DNA of 64,000 nucleotides from Bacteroidota bacterium (GCA_947466965.1 CANIFU010000006.1:1-64000); one strand, 5' to 3'; positions 33,235 through 42,659 are shown, numbered from the stretch's first letter. Notes: a model not told the origin generated them from the letters alone. A program made the numbers and translations.

Positions 33235-36200
33235 TTAATCTTTTAAAGTTTTAAATTTTAATATGTAGTATGTTCCGGCCTTTTCAATTCTCTCTATTGT
33301 TCCATTAAGTTGTATACCTAATATTTTTATCAATTCCAATCCCAACGTTGCATTTTCTGAATCCAGTAGCTTCTGGTCGTATCCTTTTCCATTGTCACCA
33401 ATGATCAATGTGTAATCGTCATAAAAATTAGATTTATGCAGTTGTATTTCTATTTGTCCGTTTTCTATTTCTGAAAATGCATATTTAAACGAATTCGAAA
33501 TTATTTCATTAAGTAATAATCCTAGAGGTATAATAGTATTTAAGTTAAAGTGTTGTACTTCAAGATCTAATTTTAGCTTCACTTCTTTATTTATGCTATA
33601 AGTGTCAATTAAGTTTTCAACCAACATATTTATGTATTCTTTTACATTAATATTGCCGTAATCGGTTGATTTATATAGTTTCTCATGAACAAGTGAAATT
33701 GTGCGAATTCTGTTTCTGATTTCTCTGAACAGTTCAGATGCTTTCGGATCATTTACATAATCAGACTGGATATTAATCAGACTATTGATAATTTGTAAAT
33801 TGTTTTTAACTCTATGGTGTACTTCTTTTAAAAGTATTTCATTTTCATCTCTTTGTTTAATAACTTCTGCAGTTCGTTGTTTAATAATTTCTTCTAGTCG
33901 TTCAAGGTATAGTTTGTGATTACGTTTTCTATACTTATTGAATCCAATAACCCCTCCCAAAATAATTAAAAGTGAGAGCATCGTAAACCACCATGTAGTC
34001 CAAAATGGTGCTTCAATTTCAAATGAAAAAGATTGAGGTTCTTTAGTTTCAAACCCCGCTTTGCTGGAAGCTTTTAATAAAAAACGATATTTACCTGGAG
34101 GAAGATTGGAGTAGGTTGTAGCATTTATGTGATCATAAGGACTCCAACCTTTATCAAATCCTTCTAGCAAAAAACTATATTTTATTCCTTCAGGCAATGT
34201 TTTTGATATTCCAACAAAATCAAAAGTTAAATGATTTTTATTGTATGCTAATTTCAGGTTAATCGGTAAATTATACCAGTCAGATAATGTATCTGAAAAG
34301 AGTTTCCAATCGACATCATCATAAAATAATTTTATTTTCGTAATATTGAGTTTAGGAACTTCCTCTTTTCTGATTAGTTCTTCTTTCGGATCAAATTTTA
34401 TAGCACCTTTAATTGTACCAAACCACAAGCAACCATTCTGATCTATACATGTAGCACGGGAATTACATTCTATACCTTTGAATCCTTCATCTTTTCCGTA
34501 ATTACGGATGGAAAAAATTTCACCCTTTTCATTTAAAGATATTTTATCTAAACCTTTATTTGTACCTACCCAGATATTCCCATAATTATCTGTATTGATG
34601 AGATAAACAGTACCTGATGTTAATCCTTCTTTCGTTGTTATGCTTTTGAATTTAGTTCCGTCAAATCGAGCAACACAATTATCAGTACCAATCCAGATTG
34701 TTCCAAATTTATCAACTACCATACTTCCTGCATATGCATTACAAATTCCATCCTTATAGGTATATTCTTTTATTATTTTACCATGGCTGTATATAAATAC
34801 TCCACCTCCTGTGCCTATCCATATTTTTCCATTTCTGTCTTCTACAAAAGAGTATACATTATTGTTCATTAAACCATCTTTTGCAGCTATTTGCCGAACA
34901 TCTTTCCCATCATATACAAACGCTCCGTTCCCTCTTGTTCCGATCCAGATATTACCAATCTTGTCCTCAAAAATTGTAAGTATATTTTCACAATCTGGAA
35001 TCTGAATAGGGTGGAAGGAGCCATCATATCTGAATAATCCTTTTTTAGTTCCGATCCAAACATTTCCTTTTGAATCAGATAAAATAGAACGAACTTCTAA
35101 ATCACCAATGTTACTTGTTTTAGAAATGTTTGAAACCCGCTCACCATCGTATTTATATATTCCATGATTATTTGTTCCAATCCATATATTTCCTTTTTTG
35201 TCGGCACTAATTGTAAAAATATCTTTTTCACGAAAGCCTTCGAGATTGTCAAAATATGTAAATGCCTGATTCGTGAATTTTACTAAACCTCCTCCACTTG
35301 TACCAAACCATAAATTGCCAGCAATGTCTTCGAAAATATTTCTAGCATTGTCAACTGGTAAGCCGTTTGTTTGATTAAAGTTGATTAGTGTATTGTTTGA
35401 AAACTTGAAAACACCTTTGTTTTCAGTAGCAATCCACAATTGATTCATATGATCAAAATGAATTGCATTAATTATTGTTTTAACAGGAAGATAAATAGAA
35501 CCAATTGGTTTTACTTTTACCTGATAATGGGATGGGCCAATAATTTTAATTTTAAAAAATTTAAAATTGTTTTCAATCGCCCAGATATTGCCATCTGAGT
35601 CTTCTGAAAGCGATGTGATATTAGAATTATTGATGAATTCCGTATCAGTTACATGTATCAGTGTTTGATTCTTCAATACGAGTAACCCTTTACTGGTGCC
35701 TATCCAAATTATGTTTCTGCTATCTTTTTTAAAACAGTTTACATTAAAAGTCTTTAATGTATCTCCTTTGATAGGTAATAATTCAAAGTTTTTACCAGTG
35801 TATTTTATGATTTGGTTGTTTTTGGCAATAATCGTATTCTGTTTATCATCAGAAGTTATGAATTTGATTGTACCGTCTTTGTATCTTTTATTTCCCGGCT
35901 CAATTGATAAAAACGATTTCCCATTAAATTGACACAATGCGCCATTTTGATTTGCAATAATAAGAGAATGATTAAATGATTCGGATACAGATGTAATAAT
36001 TTGACCGCAAAGACCATCCTTTTCTTCATATGTTTTAAATTCTTTTCCGTCAAATCTACATAAGCCACCCCCGGAAGTTCCGATCCATAAATATCCTCTT
36101 GAATCTTCATAAATGCAATTAATTTCAGATTGGGATAATCCGTCTTCTAATGAATAGTTTCTGCAATTGAATAGTTGTGCATAAGAAGAAGTAGAAAAAA

Positions 36201-36261
36201 CTACAAAAAAATAGAAAATAAAAAAGAGTGGAAACTTTATATGGAGAGAGAATATTTTCAT
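33235..36261 (-). CDS. Two-component propeller sensor histidine kinase (HisKA_2 type)
   Basis: A 1008-residue inner-membrane sensor. A signal peptide (about 1-29) is followed by some fourteen propeller repeats with the pattern D..GN-WIGT..G, forming two periplasmic seven-bladed propellers (about 30-640). A Y_Y_Y domain follows (about 690-765, ending in LPPGKYRFLLKAS), then one transmembrane helix (WWFTMLSLLIILGGVIGF). The kinase core carries EVHHRVKNNLQIINSL (phospho-His of the HisKA_2 group) and an ATPase domain with NEIISNSFKYAF, GDNGKGYD and LGLELIK. It resembles hybrid HTCS regulators but lacks their receiver and AraC parts. The ligand is unknown; no response regulator is adjacent. Confidence 0.92.
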   Translation of the reverse strand: MKIFSLHIKFPLFFIFYFFVVFSTSSYAQLFNCRNYSLEDGLSQSEINCIYEDSRGYLWIGTSGGGLCRFDGKEFKTYEEKDGLCGQIITSVSESFNHSLIIANQNGALCQFNGKSFLSIEPGNKRYKDGTIKFITSDDKQNTIIAKNNQIIKYTGKNFELLPIKGDTLKTFNVNCFKKDSRNIIWIGTSKGLLVLKNQTLIHVTDTEFINNSNITSLSEDSDGNIWAIENNFKFFKIKIIGPSHYQVKVKPIGSIYLPVKTIINAIHFDHMNQLWIATENKGVFKFSNNTLINFNQTNGLPVDNARNIFEDIAGNLWFGTSGGGLVKFTNQAFTYFDNLEGFREKDIFTISADKKGNIWIGTNNHGIYKYDGERVSNISKTSNIGDLEVRSILSDSKGNVWIGTKKGLFRYDGSFHPIQIPDCENILTIFEDKIGNIWIGTRGNGAFVYDGKDVRQIAAKDGLMNNNVYSFVEDRNGKIWIGTGGGVFIYSHGKIIKEYTYKDGICNAYAGSMVVDKFGTIWIGTDNCVARFDGTKFKSITTKEGLTSGTVYLINTDNYGNIWVGTNKGLDKISLNEKGEIFSIRNYGKDEGFKGIECNSRATCIDQNGCLWFGTIKGAIKFDPKEELIRKEEVPKLNITKIKLFYDDVDWKLFSDTLSDWYNLPINLKLAYNKNHLTFDFVGISKTLPEGIKYSFLLEGFDKGWSPYDHINATTYSNLPPGKYRFLLKASSKAGFETKEPQSFSFEIEAPFWTTWWFTMLSLLIILGGVIGFNKYRKRNHKLYLERLEEIIKQRTAEVIKQRDENEILLKEVHHRVKNNLQIINSLINIQSDYVNDPKASELFREIRNRIRTISLVHEKLYKSTDYGNINVKEYINMLVENLIDTYSINKEVKLKLDLEVQHFNLNTIIPLGLLLNEIISNSFKYAFSEIENGQIEIQLHKSNFYDDYTLIIGDNGKGYDQKLLDSENATLGLELIKILGIQLNGTIERIEKAGTYYILKFKTLKD

Positions 36262-36279
36262 TTTGGATTGGTTACAAAC

Positions 36280-36316
36280 AAAAATAGGAATCAGTTGAAC
36301 TGATTCCTATTTTTTA
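36280..36316 (-). terminator. Terminator of dnaA
   Basis: ATAGGAATCAGTT and AACTGATTCCTAT pair perfectly with almost no spacer, and A and T tracts flank the stem. It lies between the dnaA stop (36337) and the start of the downstream propeller kinase (36261), separating the two units. Confidence 0.88.
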
Positions 36317-36336
36317 TTTAGAGAGTTTTAAACTAT

Positions 36337-37770
36337 TTATTGTATGCTAATTTTTTTGTTTAGTTCTTCAATATAGTTTTTGAAACGTTTATCCGTGTCC
36401 ATAAGGTTGTTTACAGTCCGGCAAGCATGTAAAACTGTTGCGTGATCTTTACCGCCACAATGCAACCCGATAGTTGCAAGTGATGATTTAGTCATGCTTT
36501 TAGCAAAATACATTGCAATTTGACGAGCTTGAACAACTTCGCGTTTACGGGTTTTTGATTTCAATAATTCTATAGGAAGATCGAAGTAATCACAAACTAC
36601 TTTTTGTATATAATCGATAGACACTTCGCGAGCAGTATTTTTCACGAATTTATCAATCATTTGTTTAGCCAATTCTAGTGTAATTGCTTTTTTGTTCATT
36701 GAAGATTGAGCCAATAAGGATATAAGCGCACCTTCTAATTCACGAACATTCGTAGTAATGCTGTATGCTAAATATTCAATAACTTCTTTTGGAAGATCTA
36801 AACCATCTGCATAAACTTTTTTCTCAAGGATAGCAATACGAGTTTCTAAACCCGGAGTCTGGAGATCTGCAGCTAATCCCCACTTGAAACGGGATAATAG
36901 TCGTTGTTCAAATCCTTGTAATTCCACAGGAGCTTTATCAGCAGTTAAAACCAATTGCTTGCCAGTTTGGTGAAGGTGATTGAAAATATGAAAGAATACA
37001 TCTTGTGTTTTTTCTTTTCCTGCAAAATATTGAACATCATCAATAATCAAAACATCAATCATTTGGTAAAAATGAACGAAATCATTTTGGTTGTTATTTC
37101 TTACTGAATCGATGTATTGTTGAGTGAATTTTTCAGAAGAAACATACAGCACGGTTTTATTAGGAAATTCATTTTTAATTTGAATTCCAATTGCATGCGC
37201 TAAGTGTGTTTTGCCTAAACCTACTCCACCATAAATCAATAAAGGGTTAAATGCTGTTCCTCCAGGCTTGTTTGCAACTGCAAATCCTGCTGAGCGAGCC
37301 AAACGGTTGCAATCACCTTCAACTAAATTTTCAAAAGAATAATTAGAATTTAATTGAGATTCAACATTTACTTTTTTTAATCCTGGGATAATGAACGGGT
37401 TTCGAATACTATTTTGATTTAAATCAATTGGCATTGAAACAGAAGGATTTTTTAATTCCTTCTTATTATTTGTAGGTATTTTTACTGTATATGGTTTAGA
37501 GCTATTATTATAGTTGTTCTCCATAATAATACTGTATTCTAGGCGTCCTTCGGTACCTAATTCTTTTTTTATTGTTTTCTTTAGTAAGGTAATGTAGTGT
37601 TCTTCTAACCATTCGTAGAAAAACTGACTAGGTACTTGTATTGTTAAAACGTTAGCGCTTAACTTTATTGGTTTTATTGGTTCGAACCATGTTTTAAAAC
37701 TCTGTGAACTAACATTGTCTTTTATTATCCCCAGACAACTCTCCCATACTTTTGTAAATGCTTTCTCCAT
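36337..37770 (-). CDS. dnaA: Chromosomal replication initiator DnaA
   Basis: A 477-residue DnaA. Domain I (1-85, ..FTKVWESCLGIIKDNVSSQSF) is followed by a variable linker, the AAA+ domain III with Walker A GGVGLGKTHLAHA near residue 180 and Walker B LIIDDVQ near 240, and the DNA-binding domain IV with GGKDHATVLHAC near 450. It opens oriC at DnaA boxes. The upstream region (37771-37907) has no recognisable DnaA-box cluster and dnaN is not adjacent, so I do not place the origin here. A near-consensus -7 box (TATATTTA, 37846-37853 on the minus strand) may drive it. Confidence 0.97.
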   Translation of the reverse strand: MEKAFTKVWESCLGIIKDNVSSQSFKTWFEPIKPIKLSANVLTIQVPSQFFYEWLEEHYITLLKKTIKKELGTEGRLEYSIIMENNYNNSSKPYTVKIPTNNKKELKNPSVSMPIDLNQNSIRNPFIIPGLKKVNVESQLNSNYSFENLVEGDCNRLARSAGFAVANKPGGTAFNPLLIYGGVGLGKTHLAHAIGIQIKNEFPNKTVLYVSSEKFTQQYIDSVRNNNQNDFVHFYQMIDVLIIDDVQYFAGKEKTQDVFFHIFNHLHQTGKQLVLTADKAPVELQGFEQRLLSRFKWGLAADLQTPGLETRIAILEKKVYADGLDLPKEVIEYLAYSITTNVRELEGALISLLAQSSMNKKAITLELAKQMIDKFVKNTAREVSIDYIQKVVCDYFDLPIELLKSKTRKREVVQARQIAMYFAKSMTKSSLATIGLHCGGKDHATVLHACRTVNNLMDTDKRFKNYIEELNKKISIQ

Positions 37771-37907
37771 TCTTGATCCGTAGTTATATATAATGAATTT
37801 TTTATTTCGTTTAGTTTAAATGCCCTATTTACGGGTATTGCGGTGTAAATATATAGAACTTTACCTTAGTTACATAATTTATGATGAAAAAAAAGTTAAA
37901 AATATTT

Positions 37908-38846
37908 TCATATTACTATTGACTTATTGGAAATTTTTATAGAGTACCCTTCAGATACCTTTTTTTTGCTTTTTTTCTCGAACAAATAATCAATTCTGCC
38001 AAGTCTTATTCCTGCCCATCCAACTTGTGCTACTAACACTTCTTTGTCATCACTATTCTTGTATGAAACAGGTGTATCAAGGAATGTATGCGTATGTGCA
38101 CCTAAAATCAAATCAATATTTTTTGATTGTTTTGCTAAAATTACATCACTTACTTTTTTATTTTCGTACTTATACCCTAAGTGTGATAAGCAAACTATAA
38201 GATCACATTTTTGATCGTTTTTTAAATAATGTGCCGATTCGGCAGCCTTTTCCAAAGGATTGAGGTATTTTGTGTTTCCAAACATTCGTTTATCAACGAG
38301 CCCATCTAATTCGATTCCTAAACCGAAAACACCAATTTTAATTCCATCTTTATAATATATTTTGTGCGGAATTGTTTTGCCAGAAAGTGGTGTATCAGAA
38401 AAATCATAGTTGCAATTAATGAATGGAAAGTTTGCATGCGGCAGTTGTTTTATCAATCCATCTATACCATTATCAAAGTCGTGATTCCCAATTGTTGAAG
38501 CATCGTATTGCATCATGCTCATTAATTTAAATTCCAATTCACCACCATACATATTAAAGTAAGGCGTTCCCTGAAAGATATCTCCAACATCAAATAATAA
38601 AACATTTTTTTCTTCGCTTCTTATTTTCTTAATCATTGCAGCTCTTCTTACAGCTCCACCTAAGCCGGCATATTTAGGATCATTATCAGGAAAAGGATCT
38701 ACATGACTATGAACATCATTTGTATGAAGGATAGTAATTTTAACCATTTCTGTTTTAGCGAGAGCATCATTTGGTATTGCATTAAAAGCAATAAATCCTG
38801 CTCCGGCAAAAGCTGTCTTTTTAAGGAATTCTCTTCGGCTATTCAT
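37908..38846 (-). CDS. Tat-exported metallophosphatase (5'-nucleotidase N-terminal domain)
   Basis: About 312 residues. The start MNSRREFLKKTAFAGAGF is a twin-arginine (Tat) signal, so the protein is exported folded. The metallophosphatase domain shows ILHTNDVHSHVDPF (metal-binding Asp and His), FDVGDIFQGTP, TIGNHDFDNG (GNHD) and LILGAHTHTFLD (GxHxH). This is only the catalytic half of a UshA-type 5'-nucleotidase; the substrate-binding half is the preceding gene. I chose the ATG at 38846, which overlaps the upstream gene by 8 bases, over one at 38861, because it begins directly before the twin-arginine motif. Confidence 0.9.
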   Translation of the reverse strand: MNSRREFLKKTAFAGAGFIAFNAIPNDALAKTEMVKITILHTNDVHSHVDPFPDNDPKYAGLGGAVRRAAMIKKIRSEEKNVLLFDVGDIFQGTPYFNMYGGELEFKLMSMMQYDASTIGNHDFDNGIDGLIKQLPHANFPFINCNYDFSDTPLSGKTIPHKIYYKDGIKIGVFGLGIELDGLVDKRMFGNTKYLNPLEKAAESAHYLKNDQKCDLIVCLSHLGYKYENKKVSDVILAKQSKNIDLILGAHTHTFLDTPVSYKNSDDKEVLVAQVGWAGIRLGRIDYLFEKKSKKKVSEGYSIKISNKSIVI

Positions 38847-39606
38847 ACTTGATCCTTCCATCGATTTCTACTTTTATTGTTTTACCTTTTCTTGTTTCAT
38901 CTTTTATATAATCCACAATTGCATCGCGTAGTTTATAATTTAATGTTTCAACTTTAATTGGCGAAGCAAAGAAATGATATTTATCGCCACCGCCAGCTAA
39001 ATAATCGGAGGTAACCACTTTGTAGTTTTTTGAAAAATCAATTTCTTTCTCACCTATTAATAAGGATGTAATTTTTTTTCCTTTGGCAATTATTTTGGCT
39101 CCCGAAAAAGGAGCGCCATTATTTGCAACAAGCGATTCAAACAATTGATTCATTTTATCACCACTGATTGTAAGTATAACGATTTCATTTTCGAAAGGCA
39201 TTAATTCATAAATATTTCCTAATGTTAATTTGCCTTTAGGAAGTTGACTTCTTAATCCTCCATTATTTAATAAGCAAATATCGGCAGGTATTTTATCTGT
39301 AGGAGCATAAACATCATTCGTTTTTTTTAATACTGCATCCGAAACAAAGTCGCCTAAGGTTCCTTCTGGAAGTCCTTTTAAAAGAGACTGATCTGAAGTG
39401 CCTAAAACATCGTTCATGATCGAATCTGTTTTTAACTTATAAGGTTGTACCGTTTTTATAAAACTGGAATCATTAGAAACAATTGTTAGGGAATTCAATT
39501 CCAGCATCGACGTTTCAACTTTTTTTAATTTAGGAGTTGATGAGCATGCCGAAAACATGGACAAAACTATAGCGAGATATAAATTACAGAATAATAATAA
39601 TTTCAT
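38839..39606 (-). CDS. 5'-nucleotidase C-terminal domain lipoprotein
   Basis: A 255-residue lipoprotein (leader ends MFSAC; Cys21 lipidated) consisting of the C-terminal, nucleotide-binding domain of UshA-type 5'-nucleotidases. Typical segments are LGDFVSDAV, DICLLNNGGLRSQLPKG, NIYELMPFEN and VVTSDYLAGGGDKYHFF. It precedes the Tat-exported catalytic half and overlaps it, so the two presumably act together outside the cytoplasm to release phosphate and nucleosides from nucleotides. The gene order is opposite to the domain order in the one-chain enzyme. Confidence 0.9.
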   Translation of the reverse strand: MKLLLFCNLYLAIVLSMFSACSSTPKLKKVETSMLELNSLTIVSNDSSFIKTVQPYKLKTDSIMNDVLGTSDQSLLKGLPEGTLGDFVSDAVLKKTNDVYAPTDKIPADICLLNNGGLRSQLPKGKLTLGNIYELMPFENEIVILTISGDKMNQLFESLVANNGAPFSGAKIIAKGKKITSLLIGEKEIDFSKNYKVVTSDYLAGGGDKYHFFASPIKVETLNYKLRDAIVDYIKDETRKGKTIKVEIDGRIKYE

Positions 39607-39762
39607 TTAAGGATGAGCTTTTGTGTTTCAATCAAAAGCTTTACAATGATACTGACTTTTAAAGAATAACGGTCTTCAAAAAAGTAAAAAATTAAATAAA
39701 AATATGTTTTTTATATCAATAAAAAACGTATTTTCATTTTGTTTAATTAACTATTTAAGTTT

Positions 39763-40167
39763 ATGTATATTTCTGAAACAACTGTTCGCGTAAGGTATGC
39801 TGAAACCGATAAAATGAGCTATGTGTATTATGGAAATTATACACATTACTATGAAGTGGGTCGAGTGGAGGCATTACGTCAATTAGGAACTAGCTATAAA
39901 GAAATGGAAGATAGCGGTGTCATGTTGCCCGTATATACCTGCAATTTAAAATATTTAAAACCTGCACTATATGATGACCTTTTGGTTATTAAGACTACCA
40001 TAAAAGAATTACCAACTGCCCGCATTACGTTTGATTACGAAATATACAATCAAAATAATGAATTGTTAAATATTGGAAATACTACACTTGTATTTATAGA
40101 TATGAAAACAAATAAACCCCGTTCTGCACCTCAATCTTTTTTGGATAAGATCAAAATCTTCTTTTGA
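39763..40167 (+). CDS. Hotdog-fold acyl-CoA thioesterase (YbgC/4HBT family)
   Basis: A 134-residue thioesterase. RVRYAETDKMSYVYYGNYTHYYEVGRVEALR contains the family core, with the catalytic Asp in ETD (near residue 16) and the following YYGNY segment; it is quoted here only as a location, residues 9-39. Enzymes of this type hydrolyse short or medium acyl-CoA or 4-hydroxybenzoyl-CoA-like thioesters. The substrate is unknown. It is a single gene between the divergent nucleotidase unit and the arsenic operon. Confidence 0.9.
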   Translation: MYISETTVRVRYAETDKMSYVYYGNYTHYYEVGRVEALRQLGTSYKEMEDSGVMLPVYTCNLKYLKPALYDDLLVIKTTIKELPTARITFDYEIYNQNNELLNIGNTTLVFIDMKTNKPRSAPQSFLDKIKIFF

Positions 40168-40190
40168 TATTTTAAAATTGTTGCTTAAAA

Positions 40191-40223
40191 TTTGCTTTCT
40201 TCTTTTATATTATCGTATATTTG
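40191..40223 (+). promoter_or_regulatory. Promoter and probable ArsR operator of the ars operon
   Basis: TTTG at 40191-40194, a 21-base spacer and TATATTTG at 40216-40223 fit the Bacteroidota promoter consensus very well. The -7 box is framed by an inverted repeat, TATCG at 40211-40215 and CGATA at 40224-40228, so a dimeric repressor bound there would cover the box. The arsR ATG lies 20 bases downstream. Promoter assignment is by consensus; the operator role is inferred from symmetry and position. Confidence 0.7.
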
Positions 40224-40242
40224 CGATATAAAATTAAGACTT

Positions 40243-40578
40243 ATGGCTTATAGTAAAAAAAAAGAATTCGAGAACGATGAGATAATAGCGAGTGAAATTG
40301 CCAAAGCGTTATCCCATCCAGCTCGTATTGCCATTATTAAATTCCTTTCTATCCAAAAAACTTGTATTTGCAATGATATTGTAGAGCACCTTCCTTTGTC
40401 CCAATCAACCGTTTCGCAACATTTAAAAGAATTGAAAAGTGCAGGTTTGATAAAAGGTCAAATAGATGGACCTCGCGTTTGTTATTGTATTGATAAAGAA
40501 AACTGGAAAAAGGCTAAAGATATTTTTACTGAATTATTTAGTATGAAATTCGAATCAATGAAAAATAAGTGTTGCTAA
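40243..40578 (+). CDS. arsR: ArsR family arsenical-responsive repressor
   Basis: A 111-residue winged-helix repressor that leaves DNA when arsenite or a similar metal binds. The start at 40243 (MAYSKKKEF) fits the promoter; a TTG at 40192 would lie inside the promoter. The recognition helix region is [21 protein letters not shown]. Cys41 and Cys43 (TCIC) are placed as in the metal-sensing helix of ArsR, and further Cys are at 80, 82, 110 and 111. It is the first gene of arsR-DUF6428-acr3-arsC and probably represses the operon, itself included. Confidence 0.93.
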   Translation: MAYSKKKEFENDEIIASEIAKALSHPARIAIIKFLSIQKTCICNDIVEHLPLSQSTVSQHLKELKSAGLIKGQIDGPRVCYCIDKENWKKAKDIFTELFSMKFESMKNKCC

Positions 40579-40598
40579 TATTTATAAAAAAAAATATC

Positions 40599-41075
40599 AT
40601 GAAACTATCGGAATTTAAAAACAAGTTAACCGAATTAAATTCATTAACCTTCATACAGCCAAACGGTATGATCGTTCCTTTACATTTTCACATAACTGAA
40701 GCCGGATTAACAACTAAAAAATTTATTGATTGTGGCGGAACTGTTCGCGAAGAGAAAGTTGTTAATTTTCAATTGTGGGAAGCGAATGATTTTGATCATC
40801 GCCTGTCTGCAGAAAAGTTAATCAGCATTATTGAACTTTCGGAAAAAGTGCTAAATCTGGGTAATTTGGAAATTGAAGTAGAATACCAAACTAACACGAT
40901 CGGAAGATACGGATTGGTGTCTGATGGTTCCAATTTCATACTTACCAACAAAACAACCAACTGTCTTGCTCAAGATAAATGTGGAATTCCCGTAGAAAAA
41001 CTTAAGATCAATTTATCTGAATTGCAAAATTCAGCAGCAGCCTGCTGCACACCTGGTAGTGGGTGTTGTAATTAA
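40599..41075 (+). CDS. DUF6428 protein of the arsenic operon
   Basis: A 158-residue cytoplasmic protein, start MKLSEFKNKLTEL, with VPLHFHITEAG, FIDCGGTVREEKVVNFQLW and DFDHRLSAEKL blocks typical of DUF6428. The C-terminus is cysteine-rich (ACCTPGSGCC), and Cys also occurs in NCLAQDKCG, which suggests binding of a soft metal or arsenite. The HFH and DHR motifs hint at a metal site. No biochemical function is known; such genes often sit between arsR and the arsenite pump in Bacteroidota. It starts 20 bases after arsR. A chaperone that delivers arsenite to the pump is a guess. Confidence 0.85.
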   Translation: MKLSEFKNKLTELNSLTFIQPNGMIVPLHFHITEAGLTTKKFIDCGGTVREEKVVNFQLWEANDFDHRLSAEKLISIIELSEKVLNLGNLEIEVEYQTNTIGRYGLVSDGSNFILTNKTTNCLAQDKCGIPVEKLKINLSELQNSAAACCTPGSGCCN

Positions 41076-41162
41076 TTTTATTTAAAAAGTAGCACTGCGA
41101 GTATTTAGATTGAGAATACAGCGGATTGCAAATTAGTTGATGTTTTATAAAAATATAAAAAT

Positions 41163-42242
41163 ATGTCAGAAATCATTATTCCTACTAACCCTGAAAACAA
41201 ACGATTAGGTTTTCTCGACAGCTATTTAACGGTTTGGATCTTTTTAGCTATGGCCATCGGAATCGCTATTGGATATTTCATTCCGTCAACAGCTGTATGT
41301 ATTGATTCAATGTCTTCAGGAACAACTAACATTCCTTTAGCAATCGGATTAATCCTTATGATGTATCCTCCTTTAGCGAAAGTAAGGTATGAAAAGATTC
41401 CTCAAGTTTTTAAAAATGTGAAGCTATTAGTCATGTCTTTTTTTATTACGTGGGTAATCGCACCATTCTTTATGTTTGTATTATCTTATTTTTTCCTGAA
41501 AGATCATCCTGAGTATATGACTGGCTTAATTTTAATAGGTATTGCTCCCTGTATTGCCATGGTTATTGTTTGGAATGAATTAGCAGGAGGTAACCGCGAA
41601 TACATTTCAGGACTTGTTGGTTTAAATAGTATACTTCAGGTTTTGCTGTTTTCTTTCTATTCCTATTTTTACCTTACAGTTGTCCCTGAGTTTATTGGTA
41701 TGAAAGGATTAGATATCTCAATTACGATTTCTCAAATTGCCCAAAGTGTTTTTATTTACTTAGGAATCCCATTTCTTGCAGGAATCATTAGTCGTTACGT
41801 TTTAATAAAAATAAAAGGGGAGGAGTGGTTTCAGCAAAAATTCATTCCTTTTATTTCTCCAATCACACTTATCGCATTATTATTCACAATCATAGTTATG
41901 TTCAGTTTAAAAGGAGAACTGATCGTTAAGATTCCTCTTGATGTTTTTCGAATTGCCATTCCTTTGGTGATCTATTTTGCTGTCATGTTTATTGTAACTT
42001 TTTTAATGTCCAGAAAATTAGGCGCTGATTACCCTACTAATGTTGCATTATCATTTACCGCTACAGGTAATAATTTTGAATTAGCCATAGCTGTTGCAAT
42101 TGGCGTTTTTGGAATTAATTCAGGGCAAGCATTTGCAGGAGTAATAGGTCCATTGGTTGAAGTTCCTGCTCTTATAGTTCTCGTTAGATTAGCATTTTGG
42201 TTCAGAAAAAAATATTATACTAAGGAATCAACAAAATTTTAA
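41163..42242 (+). CDS. acr3: ACR3 family arsenite efflux transporter
   Basis: A 359-residue membrane protein with about ten helices that exports arsenite using the proton motive force. ACR3 marks are [19 protein letters not shown] near the start, [15 protein letters not shown] near 60, the conserved Cys in [13 protein letters not shown] near 130, and [15 protein letters not shown] near 300. It belongs to the bile acid/ACR3 fold, not the ArsB antiporter family. Third gene of the ars operon, 87 bases after DUF6428. Confidence 0.96.
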   Translation: MSEIIIPTNPENKRLGFLDSYLTVWIFLAMAIGIAIGYFIPSTAVCIDSMSSGTTNIPLAIGLILMMYPPLAKVRYEKIPQVFKNVKLLVMSFFITWVIAPFFMFVLSYFFLKDHPEYMTGLILIGIAPCIAMVIVWNELAGGNREYISGLVGLNSILQVLLFSFYSYFYLTVVPEFIGMKGLDISITISQIAQSVFIYLGIPFLAGIISRYVLIKIKGEEWFQQKFIPFISPITLIALLFTIIVMFSLKGELIVKIPLDVFRIAIPLVIYFAVMFIVTFLMSRKLGADYPTNVALSFTATGNNFELAIAVAIGVFGINSGQAFAGVIGPLVEVPALIVLVRLAFWFRKKYYTKESTKF

Positions 42243-42245
42243 AAA

Positions 42246-42632
42246 ATGAAAAAGATATTATTTGTTTGTGTGGAAAATTCAAATCGCAGTCAGATGGCAG
42301 AAGCTTTTGCGAAAATACATGGCAAAGGAAAGGTGGAAGCATATAGCTCCGGTTCTCGCCCATCAGGAATAATTAATCCGAAAGCAATTGCAGCTATGAA
42401 AGACTTGGGATACGATCTAACTACCCATCAATCTAAATCATTGGAAGAGATTCCACAAATAAAATATGATTATGCAATTACAATGGGTTGTGGTGATGAA
42501 TGTCCGTTTATAATTGCAGATCATCGTGATGATTGGAAGTTAGATGACCCGAAACTCATGGAATCAATCGAATTCAATAAAGTTAGAAATGAAATAGAGA
42601 GAAGAGTTAAGGAATTAATTGAAAGAGTTTAA
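42246..42632 (+). CDS. arsC: Arsenate reductase (thioredoxin-coupled, phosphatase-like)
   Basis: A 128-residue ArsC of the low-molecular-weight phosphatase fold that reduces arsenate to arsenite. The P-loop CVENSNRS gives Cys8 and Arg14; Cys82 and Cys86 in MGCGDECP supply the disulphide relay normally resolved by thioredoxin, possibly by bacilliredoxin since bshC is present. It lies three bases after acr3, so that its product is exported by its neighbour. Confidence 0.93.
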   Translation: MKKILFVCVENSNRSQMAEAFAKIHGKGKVEAYSSGSRPSGIINPKAIAAMKDLGYDLTTHQSKSLEEIPQIKYDYAITMGCGDECPFIIADHRDDWKLDDPKLMESIEFNKVRNEIERRVKELIERV

Positions 42633-42659
42633 AAAAAGAATCAGATAAATAATTTATAA

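Noticed and set aside
36337-37907. Replication origin next to dnaA
   Set aside because: No cluster of DnaA boxes (TTATCCACA-like) or AT-rich 13-mer array is visible on either side, dnaN is absent, and Bacteroidota origins often lie away from dnaA.
37908-39606. Frameshifted single 5'-nucleotidase (pseudogene)
   Set aside because: The halves are in reverse order to the one-chain enzyme and each has its own export signal and intact motifs, so they are two real genes.
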